Source: Parasponia andersonii (Eukaryota > Streptophyta > Magnoliopsida > Rosales > Cannabaceae). Taken from it: 64,000 nucleotides of DNA. Positions 12,652 through 25,379 of this stretch are shown piece after piece. A program made the translations under genes and the position numbers. Under the pieces are notes generated by a model. That model worked only from the letters and a program-made list of their open reading frames with translations. It was not told the DNA's origin and searched no databases. How positions within the stretch are numbered: position 1 is the stretch's first letter; each line of letters opens with the position of its first letter. The stretch spans positions 57,338 to 121,337 of the forward strand of contig JXTB01000611.1 of the NCBI GenBank assembly GCA_002914805.1, in the 5' to 3' direction.

Positions 12652-12665
12652 AAGTATATATAGTT
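12652..12665 (-). promoter_or_regulatory. TATA box of the H2B gene
   Basis: The minus strand reads ACTATATATACTTG about 80 bases upstream of the H2B start. This is a good TATA box position for a short 5' leader. CCAAT-type motifs occur further upstream (minus strand near 12680-12760). I did not find a perfect histone octamer (CGCGGATC). Confidence 0.6.
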
Positions 12666-12829
12666 GGTGTGGAGGGAAGGGATGTTATTGGTGGAAATTG
12701 GTTGACACGGATTGAGTACTTCTTTACCGTAAGATGTAACCAATCGACGGCCAATAGAGATTGGAAAATTAAAGTATATTCAATTACATCGAAATGGCGC
12801 CGTTGGATGGCAACAACTAAACTCATGTG

Positions 12830-13501
12830 AACGACGTCGTTTACTCGAAACCCAATTACCTAAATTTCCATGATTTTTTTAAAATAATAATTTCTTCCCT
12901 TACACAGTTAAAACTCAGTAATATTACTCCTCAAACAATAATAATAATAATAATACTTACCCCTCCCTTATTTATTTTTCCCAGAAAATACAGTCCACCG
13001 AATAATAAAATGATCAAATACATTAATATAATAGTGCCTGATAAAAATCAGGCCAAAAAAAAAAAATAGCATCAGACTTTTTTTTTTTTAAAGTTATGCA
13101 AGTGTTCGTACATGACAATATTGAATATTATTGACAATTATGTCAAGGGTTTCAATTTCGGAGGAAAAAAAAAATCAAATTTTCATGCAGCATTGCATTG
13201 CAGAAATGCATAATGAAATTTCATGAAAACTTTCAATTTCAAGATTATCCAGTTCTATGAAGTTTATGCTAATTCAAAAATTATCAAGTCAACCCAAAGG
13301 TTTACAACTGTATGAACAAATACCTATTAGCTTCAATAAATTAACATTTTATTCTTTACAGACCCAAACTAATTAGATAACCCAGCGACCCTGACAAGCA
13401 TAAGCAAGAAATATTATACACCTTCGAAACCAGAAAAGAATATATAGACATTAAAATCTGCACTGCTCAGGTCCTTAGGAAGCAATTCTCAAGTGAGTAG
13501 C
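12830..13501. other. Intergenic DNA upstream of H2B and downstream of the six-exon gene
   Basis: AT-rich, with small ATA-repeat and poly-A/T runs (12937-12955, 13056-13090). It should hold the distal H2B promoter and the 3' untranslated region of the minus-strand gene ending at 13502. No further gene is seen. Confidence 0.55.
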
Positions 13502-15785
13502 TTAGAAGGGAGAACCAACTGGAGGTGTAAGACCAAGGTAGCGCATTATCCTAAATCGACGAACTTTCCTTTCCGGTTTCAGTGAAAATGTAATGTCCTG
13601 CAAAAGAATGCATTCCTGTTCATAAATAAAAGAAACAACATGAAAGTGATTCACTCATAGTGGTACTGAAATTTGGTGATAGTAACTTACATCAAAGTGA
13701 AGTTTAGGCTTACGTTCCCTCTTGCCTCTGCCTTTTTCAAGAATATCATACTCTGTTCTGCTTGAAACCGACAAAGCAGATTTATCTGTGGTGACAAAAT
13801 CAAAAGACGAGCATGAGAATAGTATGCCATCGTTTTTAACAATGCGAAGTCCCGAGTCTTCTAAAAGAAGGTGAAAAAAAAGAAATTGCTGCATGTCACA
13901 ACTTCCCTTTTCTGCAAGACTTACAAATCAACAGTCTTCATGTAGGACTTGCTTTCAATTCTATTCTTCTTTGTGGGGAAATCAATTTCTTTTCTTAAGG
14001 TGTGATACTTCTTTCATGGATTCATATAGATTCTTACAGGCCTTTTTAAGACACGATTGATAACATAAAGCATCAAAGAAGACAAAACATATGCATACCA
14101 GATGAAAGGTCCAGTTCATCTGAGTGATTAGAAGCAGCAGTTCCCTTAACCAACTCCTCACTGCTCAATACCGCGTGTTCACGTTGTTGTAAGTCCTGCA
14201 ATCAGGTGCCGATGCAATAGAGCATAAAAATCCAAAACTGTGTTGATAGAAGTAACACAATCAAACCTCAATTTTCTTTTAACTCCCATATCCAATTTCA
14301 TATAGAGTTTCTAAAACTGAAATCATGGAAACTTTTATTCTTGAGAAAGACTTGAAAAATTATCAGTGCAACATAAAACAAGTTTGAAATACCGCTTAAA
14401 CAAGCTAGGGTGTGAGAATATAATATACCTCAGCAGACCCCCGCATTTTGTGTGCTTCCATACATGCAACACTAGTTGGAGATACAAGGAGAACCTTTGT
14501 TTCAGCAACATGGGATTTCTTTGAGCTGTAATCCAATGTCCCTAAAACATCACTAGAGTCTTTTCCAACTTCCCTACATAAAGTAAGATAAAAGCATTAC
14601 TTGAAATATAGAGGACTCAAACTGACACATCTTCTCAGATCATTGCATTACGACTAGAACCTATAATCACGAGAGTCCATGAGAGCATTTTGGTCAACTA
14701 ATTCAACTTCTAGAACTGAAGCGTCTGTGGAGTTAGAGAAGAATCCTTCGTCCTCAGATTTGCTGCATCGAACCAAAGAACTATGCAGAACCTCGGTTCC
14801 TTCTCCATTCCTTTCTTGCAAACCAGTTGAGGTGTCGTTGGACAGGACTTTAGCACAGGATGACCCCAACAAGGAACCTAAAGATAAATATTTGAGGATA
14901 AAAAGTCAATTTCCTAAAACAACACTGTTTCCTGATAAAAGCTCTTCTTTTCCTCTAGCTTTAGAATCTCAGACTGTCAACCTTCCTACATGGACGTCAA
15001 AGTAAAACACCATGTAAAAGCAATATAGAACTTGTATTGTGCCATGCAGCTACATACACAAAAACACACAACTGATTCAACTTGATCTTGATCTCGGTTA
15101 TCAGGCAAAGGAATATGCAATTACTGTTTGTTCCATTCATGTAATAAATGGCAACAATCAACAAAACAAACATTCCTTTGACTATGAAGCTGTATCACAT
15201 GGATCAAAATTTCAAAACCCTCCAATACTTCACCTAATGACAACAATTCTTACTATTTTTAATCAAATTCTCCACGAGAATGAGGATCTTTCCAAATAAC
15301 GCCAATGTCAACTCTCATGAACTAGAACCAGTTAGACCAAAATCGAATTTTACAGGGGTAAAATTCAACAAATCTATGCGAGCTACCATTACAATAATTG
15401 AAAAAAAGATCTAAAGATTCCACCAGGAGGTCAAGTACTTCAATTAAAAGACAACAAATTAGGGATGCAACCATTGAAGCAAGTTCAACAAAATTCAAAT
15501 TAATCATATAGTCATCAAAATCAAACTACCCACAATAATTTCAACACCTAAAATCCATAATGCCACAATCATCAAAGCAAAAAACATAGATAAATCACCA
15601 AAATTTTGTCCAAAGGAAAGTTTTCAAGAACCTGAATTGGATAGAGAGAAGGAATTGCAGCAGAAGAAGGAAGAGAAATCAGTGCGGCGTTTGGGCGGAG
15701 AGCTCCTTCGCTGATGAGAACATTTGGGTATGTTATAAATTTGCTTCAACGTCTTCCTCGTCTTTGAAACTCTCTTCTTCGCCAT
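13502..15785 (-). CDS. Six-exon gene for an unrecognised 292-aa basic, probably nuclear protein
   Basis: I do not recognise the family. Exons on the minus strand, in order: 15632-15785, 14661-14877, 14429-14573, 14099-14195, 13691-13860, 13502-13597. Every junction is GT-AG and the reading frame carries through all five introns, giving 292 codons and a TAA stop. This is strong evidence for a real gene. The product starts MAKKRVSKTRKTLKQ (basic, nuclear-signal-like). Its middle is long, acidic, Ser-rich and low in predicted structure (SKSEDEGFFSNSTDASVLE). The compact basic end contains GRGKRERKPKLHFD, KPERKVRRFRIMRY and the final LGLTPPVGSPF. The C-terminal 45 residues look like the constrained, motif-bearing part. 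The layout suggests a nuclear regulator or scaffold bearing one short interaction motif. No enzyme domain or membrane segment is visible. A homology search with the C-terminal exons is needed to name it. Confidence 0.85.
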
Positions 15786-15828
15786 TAAAGCTGTGAATTG
15801 AAGCTGGGAAATTCAATCAGGGATTAAG

Positions 15829-15862
15829 ACATACATATATATATATATATATATTATATATG
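15829..15862. repeat. (AT)n microsatellite in the promoter of the six-exon gene
   Basis: About 30 bases of alternating AT/TA, 44-77 bases upstream of the start codon. It may supply the TATA element of the gene, but it is simple sequence and likely variable in length. Confidence 0.7.
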
Positions 15863-17389
15863 GATTAGGGAAGGAAGCCCTAAGTATGAAATCCCAAATC
15901 CGGGTGTATAGGTGGAATGAGAATATTAGGTGTTGAGAGAGTGAGATTTTGGGTTAGCATTGGGCCAGTTAACGTTTTCCTCTGTGTTTGTGTAATCTGT
16001 CTTTCCATTGGACACTTTCCTACAAATCTTAACCATCTATCTTCTCTCTCTTGCTCTATATATATATATTACATACTAGTTATGTGGTACGTGCTGCCTT
16101 ATGCCCTGTTGTTCTAAAATATGATGTTGAGAATAAAAATCTGAGCTCAACTTTCAGACGGCAAGTGATATAAAAGTGGAGATAATTCCTATAATTCTTT
16201 TTCAAAAGTGATTATTACTATACTTCCTGTATAACAGATAATTACAATTTTTTGCCTTTTATGATTCTTTCCTTTTTTTGTTCAAATTATTGACCACCAA
16301 CCGTTTTACTCTTGCCATAGACCTGTGTTTAAAATTTAATAATTCATGTCATATGCTGTCTGTTTGTTGATTATATTTAAAGGGCTTAAAAAAAAAAACA
16401 TTAGACTGGATTTTAAAAAAAAAAATGCATAGATGGCGATTTTCTAAAGATGCACAAAGGTTTCCAAAAATGTGTCTCATGCAATTAGTTTCTAATAAGA
16501 ACAACTTTTTTTAAAAGAAAATAAAAGATATAAAGATTCGTGGATCGTAACACAACCTTGGAAAAACCACGTGAGAAGGAAAAAAAAATGTAGACAAAGT
16601 CTCTTACATTTATTGTGATAGTAAGTTGGCAAATCTCAATTTAGAATATGATTTTTTCGCCAGGTTACACTTAGAGATATCAACATTAGTGAGACTTTAC
16701 GAGATGATCTATATTCTAAAGAAAAAACATAATATTAGTTCAACTCAGACCATATTATATGGGCTGAGTCTCAGTCATAGGCCCATAGACCCGATTCAGA
16801 CCATATTAGACTTATATTTAGTCCTTCTATATATAATTTTAAAAATATTTTTTAGTTAAAATTTTAAAAGATCTTAGTTAAATATTTTTATTTATATGTT
16901 TTTAATGTTATTTATTTACTTATTTTTGTTTATTTTCAATTTTTTTCAAATTTTAAAAAATATGAATAAATTTGAGGTCCATATATAATATTTTAAAACA
17001 TAAAATAATAACGAAATTAGACTCACATCGTGACTCATATTTGGTTTGTATAAACATAACTCATTTAGAGCCACATAAAATATGAACTAGATCTGTAGAC
17101 TATAACGAGCCCCGTAATAAAAATATAGGCCAAACCAAAGGCCGAACCTAAACCTAATATAAAACCTGTATAGACTTATTAAACGTTGGCTGTCCGGCTT
17201 AATTTAACTCACTTTATATCTCTTGTTACACTGTAATTTGTACAGGCTAATATGTTTCGGAGAGAAGAAACCTTTTAACTATTTTCCTACTTCAATACAT
17301 GGCAATAAGACTCTACAGCTCGATGGTTATGTTCCAAAGGTACAATTCTTCCTCTGAAATTCTCAAATCAGCGGTTACCAAACCAGATA
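15863..17389. other. Intergenic non-coding DNA
   Basis: AT-rich with short open frames that have no family character. A stretch near 16540-16640 resembles LTR or untranslated debris of older retroelements, but I see no second copy to prove it. It separates the six-exon gene from the 3' end of the GH36 pseudogene. Confidence 0.5.
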
Positions 17390-18693
17390 ATTCATCCTAA
17401 TCGAATTGCTTCACCGGAACCACTGTGTACACTTTGTATTGTCAGGATTTTAGTGTTATTAGCAATGACGCATCCTTGAGAAGACAGACTATTTCCCCTG
17501 CAATTGAGCGTCCAAAAGCAAAAAACATGTCATTATCCTATTCATGTTTTTTAGTAGAGTTTGAATCACTAATGACAGCTAGTACAAGCACCTATATCAA
17601 ATTGCAAATTATACCAGCAATATCGGAAAATATGACTGTATCGTCACTCCATTTGTCGTCCATGACCTTGTGCAGATAATCAATATCTTTAGCTAAAAGA
17701 ACCCCTTTGAATGTGCCTGGATGTTCATTATGGATAAGGTTCTTCTTCCCAACCTTGCACCAACTAGCCCTGGCAGTTGAAGGTTCCAACAACTCCCAAA
17801 AACTCGTTCAAATTCCAAAACTTTAGAAGACTGCAAATTGTACAAGTAGAGTTTACAAGTAAAGTACAAGGAAAATAGAAATTGGAGGAAATGTAAGCCC
17901 TTTTCTTGGTGGAGCTAAAAGCTGAAAAAGCTATATGAGTCTAGAAAAACTTCTGTTTGATCAAGTACTTTTTTCCATCTCTGATAGAATCAGAAAATAA
18001 ACAATCTCTTGTTGGTCTTCCTGGAAGTCTAGCCCTCAAGATAGAACCATCAAGGAAAACAAGCTTCTTAAGAAGATTAAAGTCATGTTGACCAGGCTTG
18101 TCACTACATCAGATATAGATACCAAAGAAAATACCTGACATAAATATCATATCCTCCTACTGCACGAGCTGCTTCGTGGTATTCTGCCATTGAATGCAGA
18201 CTATAACATATTCAAAATGAAATCCAAATATTAGAAAGAAAAGAAAAGGCAATTTAAACCATGAAAATGATAGTATGCAAATATCTCACATGATACATAT
18301 TCCAATCTGGCTGCATAAATTCCCCAAGGAAAACAGTGTTGTAAGCAACTGATGTAGTATGAATTGTGTGTGATGCTGGATCGCTTGGGCAGAAATCATC
18401 TGATGCTCTTATAACTGCTGACCGCTTAGCACTATAGAAAAAAATGAAAAAACAAGTTCAATGACAAACTAACTCATCTTCAGTGACTATCTGAACAAAC
18501 AAAAACTTCAATAGCAAGAAAAGTGAAAGAGCATAGCTACATGAATAAACCACCTGTGTTATGACTTACTAGAAATAATTCCATTATCAGGAAAGTTCCT
18601 ACTAATATATAGATTCCACCATGGCTTGCCCTAAGAGTTTCAAGAATGTTCTGAACATTAGCTTCGACGCCATTGATTATAGCTGATGAGAAG
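17390..18693 (-). pseudogene. GH36 pseudogene, 3' block (C-terminal exons)
   Basis: Six pieces, minus strand. 18546-18693: NGVEANVQNILETL, then an internal loss before SRNFPDNGIIS. 18290-18431: the acid/base SDDF block and LGEFMQPDW. 18135-18200: MAEYHEAARAVGG. 18103 down to about 17950: the [16 protein letters not shown] stretch and LPGRPTRDC. 17615-17828: WNLNEFLGVVGTFNCQG, a one-base shift, then WCKVGKKNLIH. 17390-17497: ITLKS, a stop, then YKVYTVVPVK. Splice sites at 18431, 18290/18200, 18135/18103 and 17615/17497 are still GT-AG and join in phase where checked. The final beta-sheet domain decays after VVPVK. Confidence 0.92.
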
Positions 18694-19337
18694 TGTTATG
18701 CAGTCTAAAATCTATATGTTGGCAATACCAAAAAGGGAAAGTTAGCGACCAAGTGGACGTGTTAGGTCGCATGAGAATTTTCTTGATCAAAGAGCGACCT
18801 CCTCCGAATGAGTTAAGTGCGACTTCCTCCGAGTAAGTTAAGTACGACTAATATGAAAAGGAAACTAGATCAAGCTTCATCAAGTGGGTAATCTACAAAG
18901 AAAGGGAAACAAAAGTTTCTCTTTAAAAGATCGACCAATTATTTTATGTAAGTTATTACCCAGTTATATTATTACTCAAATTGTATTTTCTGATTACACA
19001 CTTACCCGTTTTCACAATTGGGAAACATTGAACTATCCTCACCTATATAAGGGGAAATTCAATGCTGTTGTGGGGGGATTATTCTTTAGAAAACTTGGAG
19101 ACTCTACTTTCTGAACACACTCCCTCTGTACTTTAGACTCTTACTTTGAAACTTAACGTAACTCTTGTAATTCTCCAGAAAATAGTGAAAAACAGTGGAC
19201 GTAAGCTCATCTTTTTTGGGGCTGAACCACTATAAAATTCTCATCTCTTTACTTGCTTTGATTTATTTAACCCTTTTAACACACAAGCCACATCTTGTAA
19301 TTTCCTAAATTCATTGTTGACAAAACCTCCATCAATA
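18694..19337 (+). repeat. 5' LTR of Tat element 1
   Basis: Starts TGTTATGCAGTCTAAAATC and ends in CAATA (CAACA in the partner). 644 bp, the same length as 35802-36445. A TATA-like CTATATAAGG lies near 19042. A primer-site-like TGGCACTAGAAGAAGG follows at about 19340; it is not the initiator-Met type, and I cannot assign its tRNA. Confidence 0.92.
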
Positions 19338-19339
19338 AT

Positions 19340-21180
19340 TGGCACTAGAAGAAGGGCTATTCCAGTAGAAAAGTTTGTCAATTCCGCTTCTTTCAACAAT
19401 GGCAAACACCATAAACACTACCAGAAACACCGGAACAAGCTAAAACCAACCCTAAAGCATTGCTGCTGCACAGGTAGATCCTGCTCAGGATCAGCCTGCC
19501 ATGACCGCACCAGAAATTATGTCCAGAGATAGGATCGCATGGAGGAGGTACTAGTGAACTTTCATCAAATTACTAGTCAGATTAATAACTCTCTACAACG
19601 GCTTGCTGAGGTATAGATGGTGACTCCACCACAGCACGAACGCTCCAGAGAATGTCATACTCAACAACTTGAGAGAGAAATTCAGATCCTAGAGACAGGG
19701 AACCGCGACCAATATAAAGCCCGGTAGGAGCGTCATAGAGATCGCACCTCTAAAGGAAAAGGCAAGGTTGCAGACTCGCCTCTAGAATCTGCTACTAAAA
19801 GTTCGAGCACTAATCGTGATCGTGGACAATCTTCTCAGAGAGCAACCATCAATCATGATTATCTAAACAACGAGTAAAAACGTCAATCGAGGAGCATCTT
19901 TGAAAGGATTAGTAAGGAGTCTCGACAGAATCCCGCAGACCTGAGACAACATCTAGAACAGTGATGTAGTCAGAAGCGATCCATATCACACCATAACGAC
20001 CGAAGTCGATCTCGTCGTACTATTTCATTGGAATCCCTACAAAGGTCACAACAGACCCTGCCTGACCAACCCACCTTATATCGTGATAATGACCAAAGAC
20101 CACTCCTACCACCAGTAAGAGAGAATGTTCTCCCTCCGAATGTCGATGTTCATAATAAGGATCGCGTTAGATGCACTTGCTGGCTAGGATGATGAGCTCG
20201 CTGATGGGTATCGCCAATCGCCATTCAGCGAAGAGGTTCGAGCTGCTGCCTTACCTACTAGGTTCAAACTTTCCACCATAAATACTTTTGATGGGAAAAC
20301 TAATCCGCAGGATCATATGGATCACTTCAGCGACCTAATGGAACTTCATCGTGTCGATGATCTCGCACGTTGCAGATGCTTTGCTGTAACTCTCACAGGA
20401 GCAGTGAAGAAATGGTTCCGAGGACTCAAGTCTTGTTCAATCTCATCCTAGCAATAGCTTCAGACTGCGTTCTTGAGGCAATTCCAGGCTACGAAGAATT
20501 TTACTGTTCCACTGGTCAGTCTATCTGCTATTCGGCAAGGTCCGGAGGAAACTTTACGATATAACCTAAATTGCTTTACCTCAGAGTTGGCGAAGGTTAA
20601 CAACCCACTTGAAAGAGGAGTTTTAACTCTAATGATGGCTGGGGTATGACCAGAGACTAAACTCTGGGAAGAATTACTTGAGTGAGAATGTAGTACCCTT
20701 GAAGACTTCTATCGAAGAGTTGGTCGACATCTAAGGGTGGAATCTTCACGCGAGAATCTTTATAAGACAACAAAGGGAGGAGGAAAAGATGCTGCTAAAG
20801 ATGCGACTACGAACAACAACAACAATAACAAGAAGTCAAACAAAAGGAGTAATGTACAATCGACTGAGAAGCAGCCCAAACAGAAAAAGCAGGAGATTCC
20901 AAGAGCTTCCATGAGGTTCAACAACTATATTGAACTAAACGCACCCATAGATCATATCTATGCAGTCACAAATCAGCAGAAGCAGTATCGTCAACTGAAA
21001 CCAATAAAAAGAGATAAAGCGAGACGCGACCCCAACAATTTCTACCAGTATCATAATGAAATTGGACACGATACCAATAACTGCTTTGCCTTAAAAGATG
21101 AAATTGAAAGATTAATTAAAAAAAGGCTGCGGCAGTACACTAAACAGAACAATAAAAGGCAAGAAGAAAACCAATAGCAA
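19340..21180 (+). pseudogene. gag remnant of Tat element 1
   Basis: The gag capsid-like region appears near 20210-20450 (STINTFDGKTNPQDHMDHF, then FAVTLTGAVKKWFRGL). It is followed by a basic Asn/Lys-rich segment and the Tat-type knuckle FYQYHNEIGHDTNNCFALKD near 21040. Several disruptions are present. Confidence 0.8.
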
Positions 21181-21345
21181 CCTCCAGAAATTTAATGTGG
21201 GGTGCGAACTATTTTTGGAGGACCACATGTTGGTGGAGATTCGAAGAGGGCACAAGATAGGTACGCACGAGAAGCATGACAGCAACCATTAACCAATGTC
21301 ATGTATCTTGAGCAGTGACCACAAAAGCTTCAACGGGTACCAGAT

Positions 21346-23850
21346 ATGGATATTAACTTCACGGAGCAGGATGCCAGGGAGGTCCATTACCTTCACAATG
21401 ATGCGTTGGTCATAAAGATCAATTGTGGAAGCACGCAGCTATGGCGAGTATTGGTCGATAATGGAAGTGTCGTTGACATCTTGTACTATGACGCCTTCAA
21501 GAAGATCGGGTTAAATAAAAGTGACCTAAAACCCGCTGTCACTCCACTTTACGGATTTACTGGTAACAGCATAATGCCTAAGGGTATGATTAAGTTAATG
21601 GTCAACGTTGGAACTTATCCTAGGGTTTCAATGGTAATGACCCAATTCTTAGTTGTGGATTGTCCTTCTGCATTTAATGCTGTACTAGGAAGACCAACAT
21701 TGAGGGAACTTCGAGCAGTTACTTCAATCTACCACCTCGCTATAAAGTTCCCAACTCAACATGGAGTAGGCGAAGTGTAGGGCAACCAATATGAAGCGAG
21801 GACTTGTTATAATAATTCAATAAAGCTCGCAACAAAAGATGTGACACCTCGCACAATGATGGTCTAACTAAAAGGTGAAGCATCAAGAGAAGCGTCAGGC
21901 GAAACATCAATCGAAGACCTCAACCCTCGAGAAGTCGATGGAGATGTCAAGACTGGACCTATAGAAGACTTAGAAGATTTGTCGATTGATAGATCTTCGA
22001 AGGCTCTAAAAATCAGAGCAAAGCTTCAAGAACCCGTGCGAGCTTCATTGATTGCTTTTCTAAAATCAAACTTGGATATCTTTGCATGGCAACATTCGGA
22101 TTTGATGGGGATTGATCCGAATATCATGTGTCATCGCCTTAATATAGATACAATGAAGAAGTCTGTACAGCAAAAAAGAAGAGCCATGAATCCAGAATGC
22201 TACGTCGCATTGAAAGAAGAGGTAGAGAAGCTGCTCGAAATTGGATTCATCAGTGAATCTTTCTACCCAAACTAGCCTGCAAACCCGGATTTAGTAAAGA
22301 AACCCAACAGGAAGTGGAGAACTTGTATCGATTTCACTGACCTCAACAAAGTGTGCCCAAAGGACAGTTTTCCTCTTCCGAGAAGCGACCAAAAATTGTA
22401 GATACGACGTCGGGGTATGAACTCTTATGCTTTATGGATGCGTATTCTTGATACAATCAAATCTCCATGTACGAGCTAGATGAGGAGCCTACCTCATTCA
22501 TTACTGACCAAGGATTGTACTGTTACAAGAAGATGCCCTTTAGAGTCATCAACGCATGAGCGACTTATCAGCGTCTTGTTAATATGATGTTTGCAAAAAA
22601 AATTGGCAAGACAATGGAAGTATATGTTGATGACATGTTGGTAAAATCGAAGAAAGCTGGAGATCACGTCAAGAATCTTGATGGAATGTTGAAAATTCTT
22701 CGAAAATATCAAATGAGACTAAACCCCCAGAAGTGTACATTCGGAGTAGGATCTGGAAAGTTCTTGGGGTTCATGGTTAACCAGCGGGGAATCGAGGCTA
22801 ACCCTCAGAAGATACACGCACTAATCGATATGCAATCCCCTCACAAACCCAAAGACGTGTAGAGCCTAGCAGGAAGAAGGCCGCATTGAGTCGATTGTAT
22901 CCAAGTCAATGGATAAGTGCCAGCCATTCTTTGAAATACTGAAGGATTCAAAGAGGTTCGAGTGGACAGAAGAATGTGAGCAGGCGTTTTAAGAATTAAA
23001 AGCACACTTAGGTTATCCTCCACTCTTGTCGAAGTCAAACCTGGGGGAAGAATTATACTTGTATCTCACTGTTTCCAAATATGCGACAAGTGCAACATTA
23101 ATTCGAGAAGAAGAAAAGATACAGCGACCAGTATATTACATAAGTAAAAGATTGCTTAATACCGAAACAAGATATCCAAAGATAGAGAAGTTGGCATTAG
23201 CACTCATCGTTGCATCTAGGAAGCTTCGACCTTATTTTCATGCGCACTCCATCAAAGTTTTCACAAATTTTCTATTAAAGCAAGTTCTGCAAAAACCAGA
23301 GGCTTTAGGACGACTATTTAAATGGGCCGTTGAGTTGAGTCAGTTCGACGTCAATTTTTAACCCCGCACTGCGATTAAAGGGCAAGCTCTCGTAGATTTC
23401 ATTGCAGAATTCACATATGATGTCAATCTTCACACATAAGTGATCGAAAAATCTGCTACAGATTTATCAAGATTGTGGAAACTTTACGTCGATGGATCGT
23501 CAAACGACAATGGAGTTGATGCAGGCTTAGTACTAATCAGTCTTGAAGGGCATAATATTCATTGTGCACTTCGCTTTAAATTTCCAGCGTCGAATAATGA
23601 GGCAGAATATGAAGCATTGATAGCTGGGCTAAAGCTCGCACAAGAAATAAAGGTTGAAATGATTGAGGTATACAGTAATTCCCAGCTGGTCGTTTGTCAA
23701 GTGATCGGCGATTATCAAGCAACAGGAGAGTGAATGATGGCTTACTTACAGGAGGTACAAAGACTGTTCTCGACATTTATTGCTTATAACATTCAACTTC
23801 TTCCTCGTATTAAGAATACTCAGGTAGATGCTCTAGCTAAGCTCGCCTCA
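21346..23850 (+). pseudogene. Protease, reverse transcriptase, RNase H and second RNase H remnants of Tat element 1
   Basis: Protease lies at 21346-21780 (LVDNGSVVDILYYDAF, then FNAVLGRPTLRELRA). The stretch before RT holds DIFAWQHSDLMGIDP near 22080. Reverse transcriptase covers about 22200-22860 (VYVDDMLVKSKKAGDH, KCTFGVGSGKFLGFMV). RNase H covers about 23030-23360 (RPVYYISKRLLNTETRYP). The second RNase H covers 23440-23850 (KLYVDGSSNDNGVDAGLV, ASNNEAEYEALIAGLKLAQE). Two RNase H domains in a row are diagnostic of the Tat lineage. Many breaks are present. Confidence 0.88.
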
Positions 23851-23929
23851 ACAAAAGATGCCGAATTACTAAAGATTGTCCCGGTCGAATTTCTTACAAA
23901 ACCAAGTATCAAAGTAGAGCCCCAAATAG

Positions 23930-24835
23930 TCATGCCAGTTGACAAAAAACCATCGTGGATGGATCCTATAATGAAGTATATACAAAATGTCGATCTCCCT
24001 AAAAGCAAAGACGATGCAAAGCAACTTCGAATGAAGGCGACTCGCTATGTCATCTATAATGAGAAGCTTTATCGAAGAAGTTTTAGTTCGCTGTTATTGT
24101 TATGTGTCGATGAAGAAAAAGCATACTACATTATGAGGAAAATTCACAAAGGAATATGCGGAAACCATTCCGAGGGGCAGGCACTTGCGAACAAGGTTCT
24201 CAGACAAGGGTATTTTTGGCCAACTATGAAGAAGGATACGATGGAATTTGCTAGGAGATGTGACAAATGTCAACGATTTGCGACTGTTCCTAGAATACCA
24301 CTTGTTCCTCTAATTCCAATGACTAGTCCATGGCCATTTGCAGTATGGGGAATTGATATTATCAGAATGCTTCCATTGGCGCGAGGTGGATTAAAGTATG
24401 CAGTAGTCGCAATTGATTATTTCACCAAGTGGACAGAAGCTGAAACTTGAGTACCATTTCCGCAAAGAAGATGATAGATTTTATTTACAAATCTATAATC
24501 TGCCGTTATGGTATACCGCATACTATAATTTCTGATAATGGGAAACAATTTGAATGCGATGAGTTCTGTATCTTCTGCGACAATTTAGGCATTCAGAAGA
24601 ATTTCTCCGTTGTTGTTCACCTACAAGCCAATGGGTAGGTCGAAGCTATAAACAAAATACTTAAACGGAACATAAAGATAAAGCTGGAAGAGTACAAAAG
24701 AGCTTGGCCAGAAGTACTCCCTGAAGTATTATGGGCTTATCACACCACTCAACGAACCACTACTGGAGAGAGTCAATTCTCTTTAGCTTATGGATACGAA
24801 GCAATGGTTCCGGTAGACAAACCTGGAAGAGCACA
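23930..24835 (+). pseudogene. Integrase remnant of Tat element 1, part before the nested insertion
   Basis: Shows the HHCC-type zinc region (KIHKGICGNHSEGQALANK, then CDKCQRFA near 24270) and the core start (WPFAVWGIDIIRMLPLARGG, VAIDYFTKWTEAE). It runs to the target copy GCACA at 24831-24835 where the chromovirus entered. Confidence 0.88.
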
Positions 24836-25356
24836 TGTCACATCCCCTAATTTAAGTATGCACCTAAGCTAGAAAATGTTTAATTTTTTTTTTTGTATTC
24901 ATCTTCTAAAATAAAATGGGAAAAAGATCCGGTAATAAATTTTTTTAAATAAAAAGAAATATTTAAACTAAAAAAACCTCTTATTAAAACATCGGAAACA
25001 AAAACTTAATACTCAAAATAACCTATGAAATAAAAAATTTTAATTTTTAATCCAAAAGACAAATACAAGAAAATAAAACTTAAAGTCGATTAAAAATGTC
25101 TTATCGCCATTTAGGGATTCCACCGCTGCCGCCAACAAACCTCCAAAGATCTATTGCTTATCTAAAAATTTTAAAAGAATAGGATGAGCTTGCGCCCAGT
25201 AAGTAAACCTCATGCATGCAATGAATGTCGTGTTTTATGAATAATTCATTTTAAGAATCATAACTATGAAACCTCTTATTTGAAAAACATCTTAATCATA
25301 AATGTTACTATCATAAAACTTTCGTATTTGAGCTCAACATAGTGTAATGCCAAGTC
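24836..25356 (-). repeat. Partial 3' LTR of the nested chromovirus
   Basis: Matches the first roughly 520 bases of the full LTR at 28480, from TGTCACATCC onward, with scattered differences. Only this end of the LTR is present. Confidence 0.88.
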
Positions 25357-25379
25357 TTTGAAAAATCCTCCACAAACCT

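Noticed and set aside
13502-15785. Identification of the six-exon protein as sororin (cohesin protector)
   Set aside because: Considered because of the basic ends and disordered middle, but the C-terminus (LGLTPPVGSPF) does not look like the acidic FEL/FDL-type sororin end. Left unnamed.
15917-16117. Hydrophobic 66-codon frame resembling a small membrane protein
   Set aside because: Low-complexity intergenic sequence with no family features or promoter context.
17592-18432. A functional short GH36 gene in this block alone
   Set aside because: The block has frameshifts, stops and a lost nucleophile, and lacks the upstream two thirds. It is part of the dispersed pseudogene.
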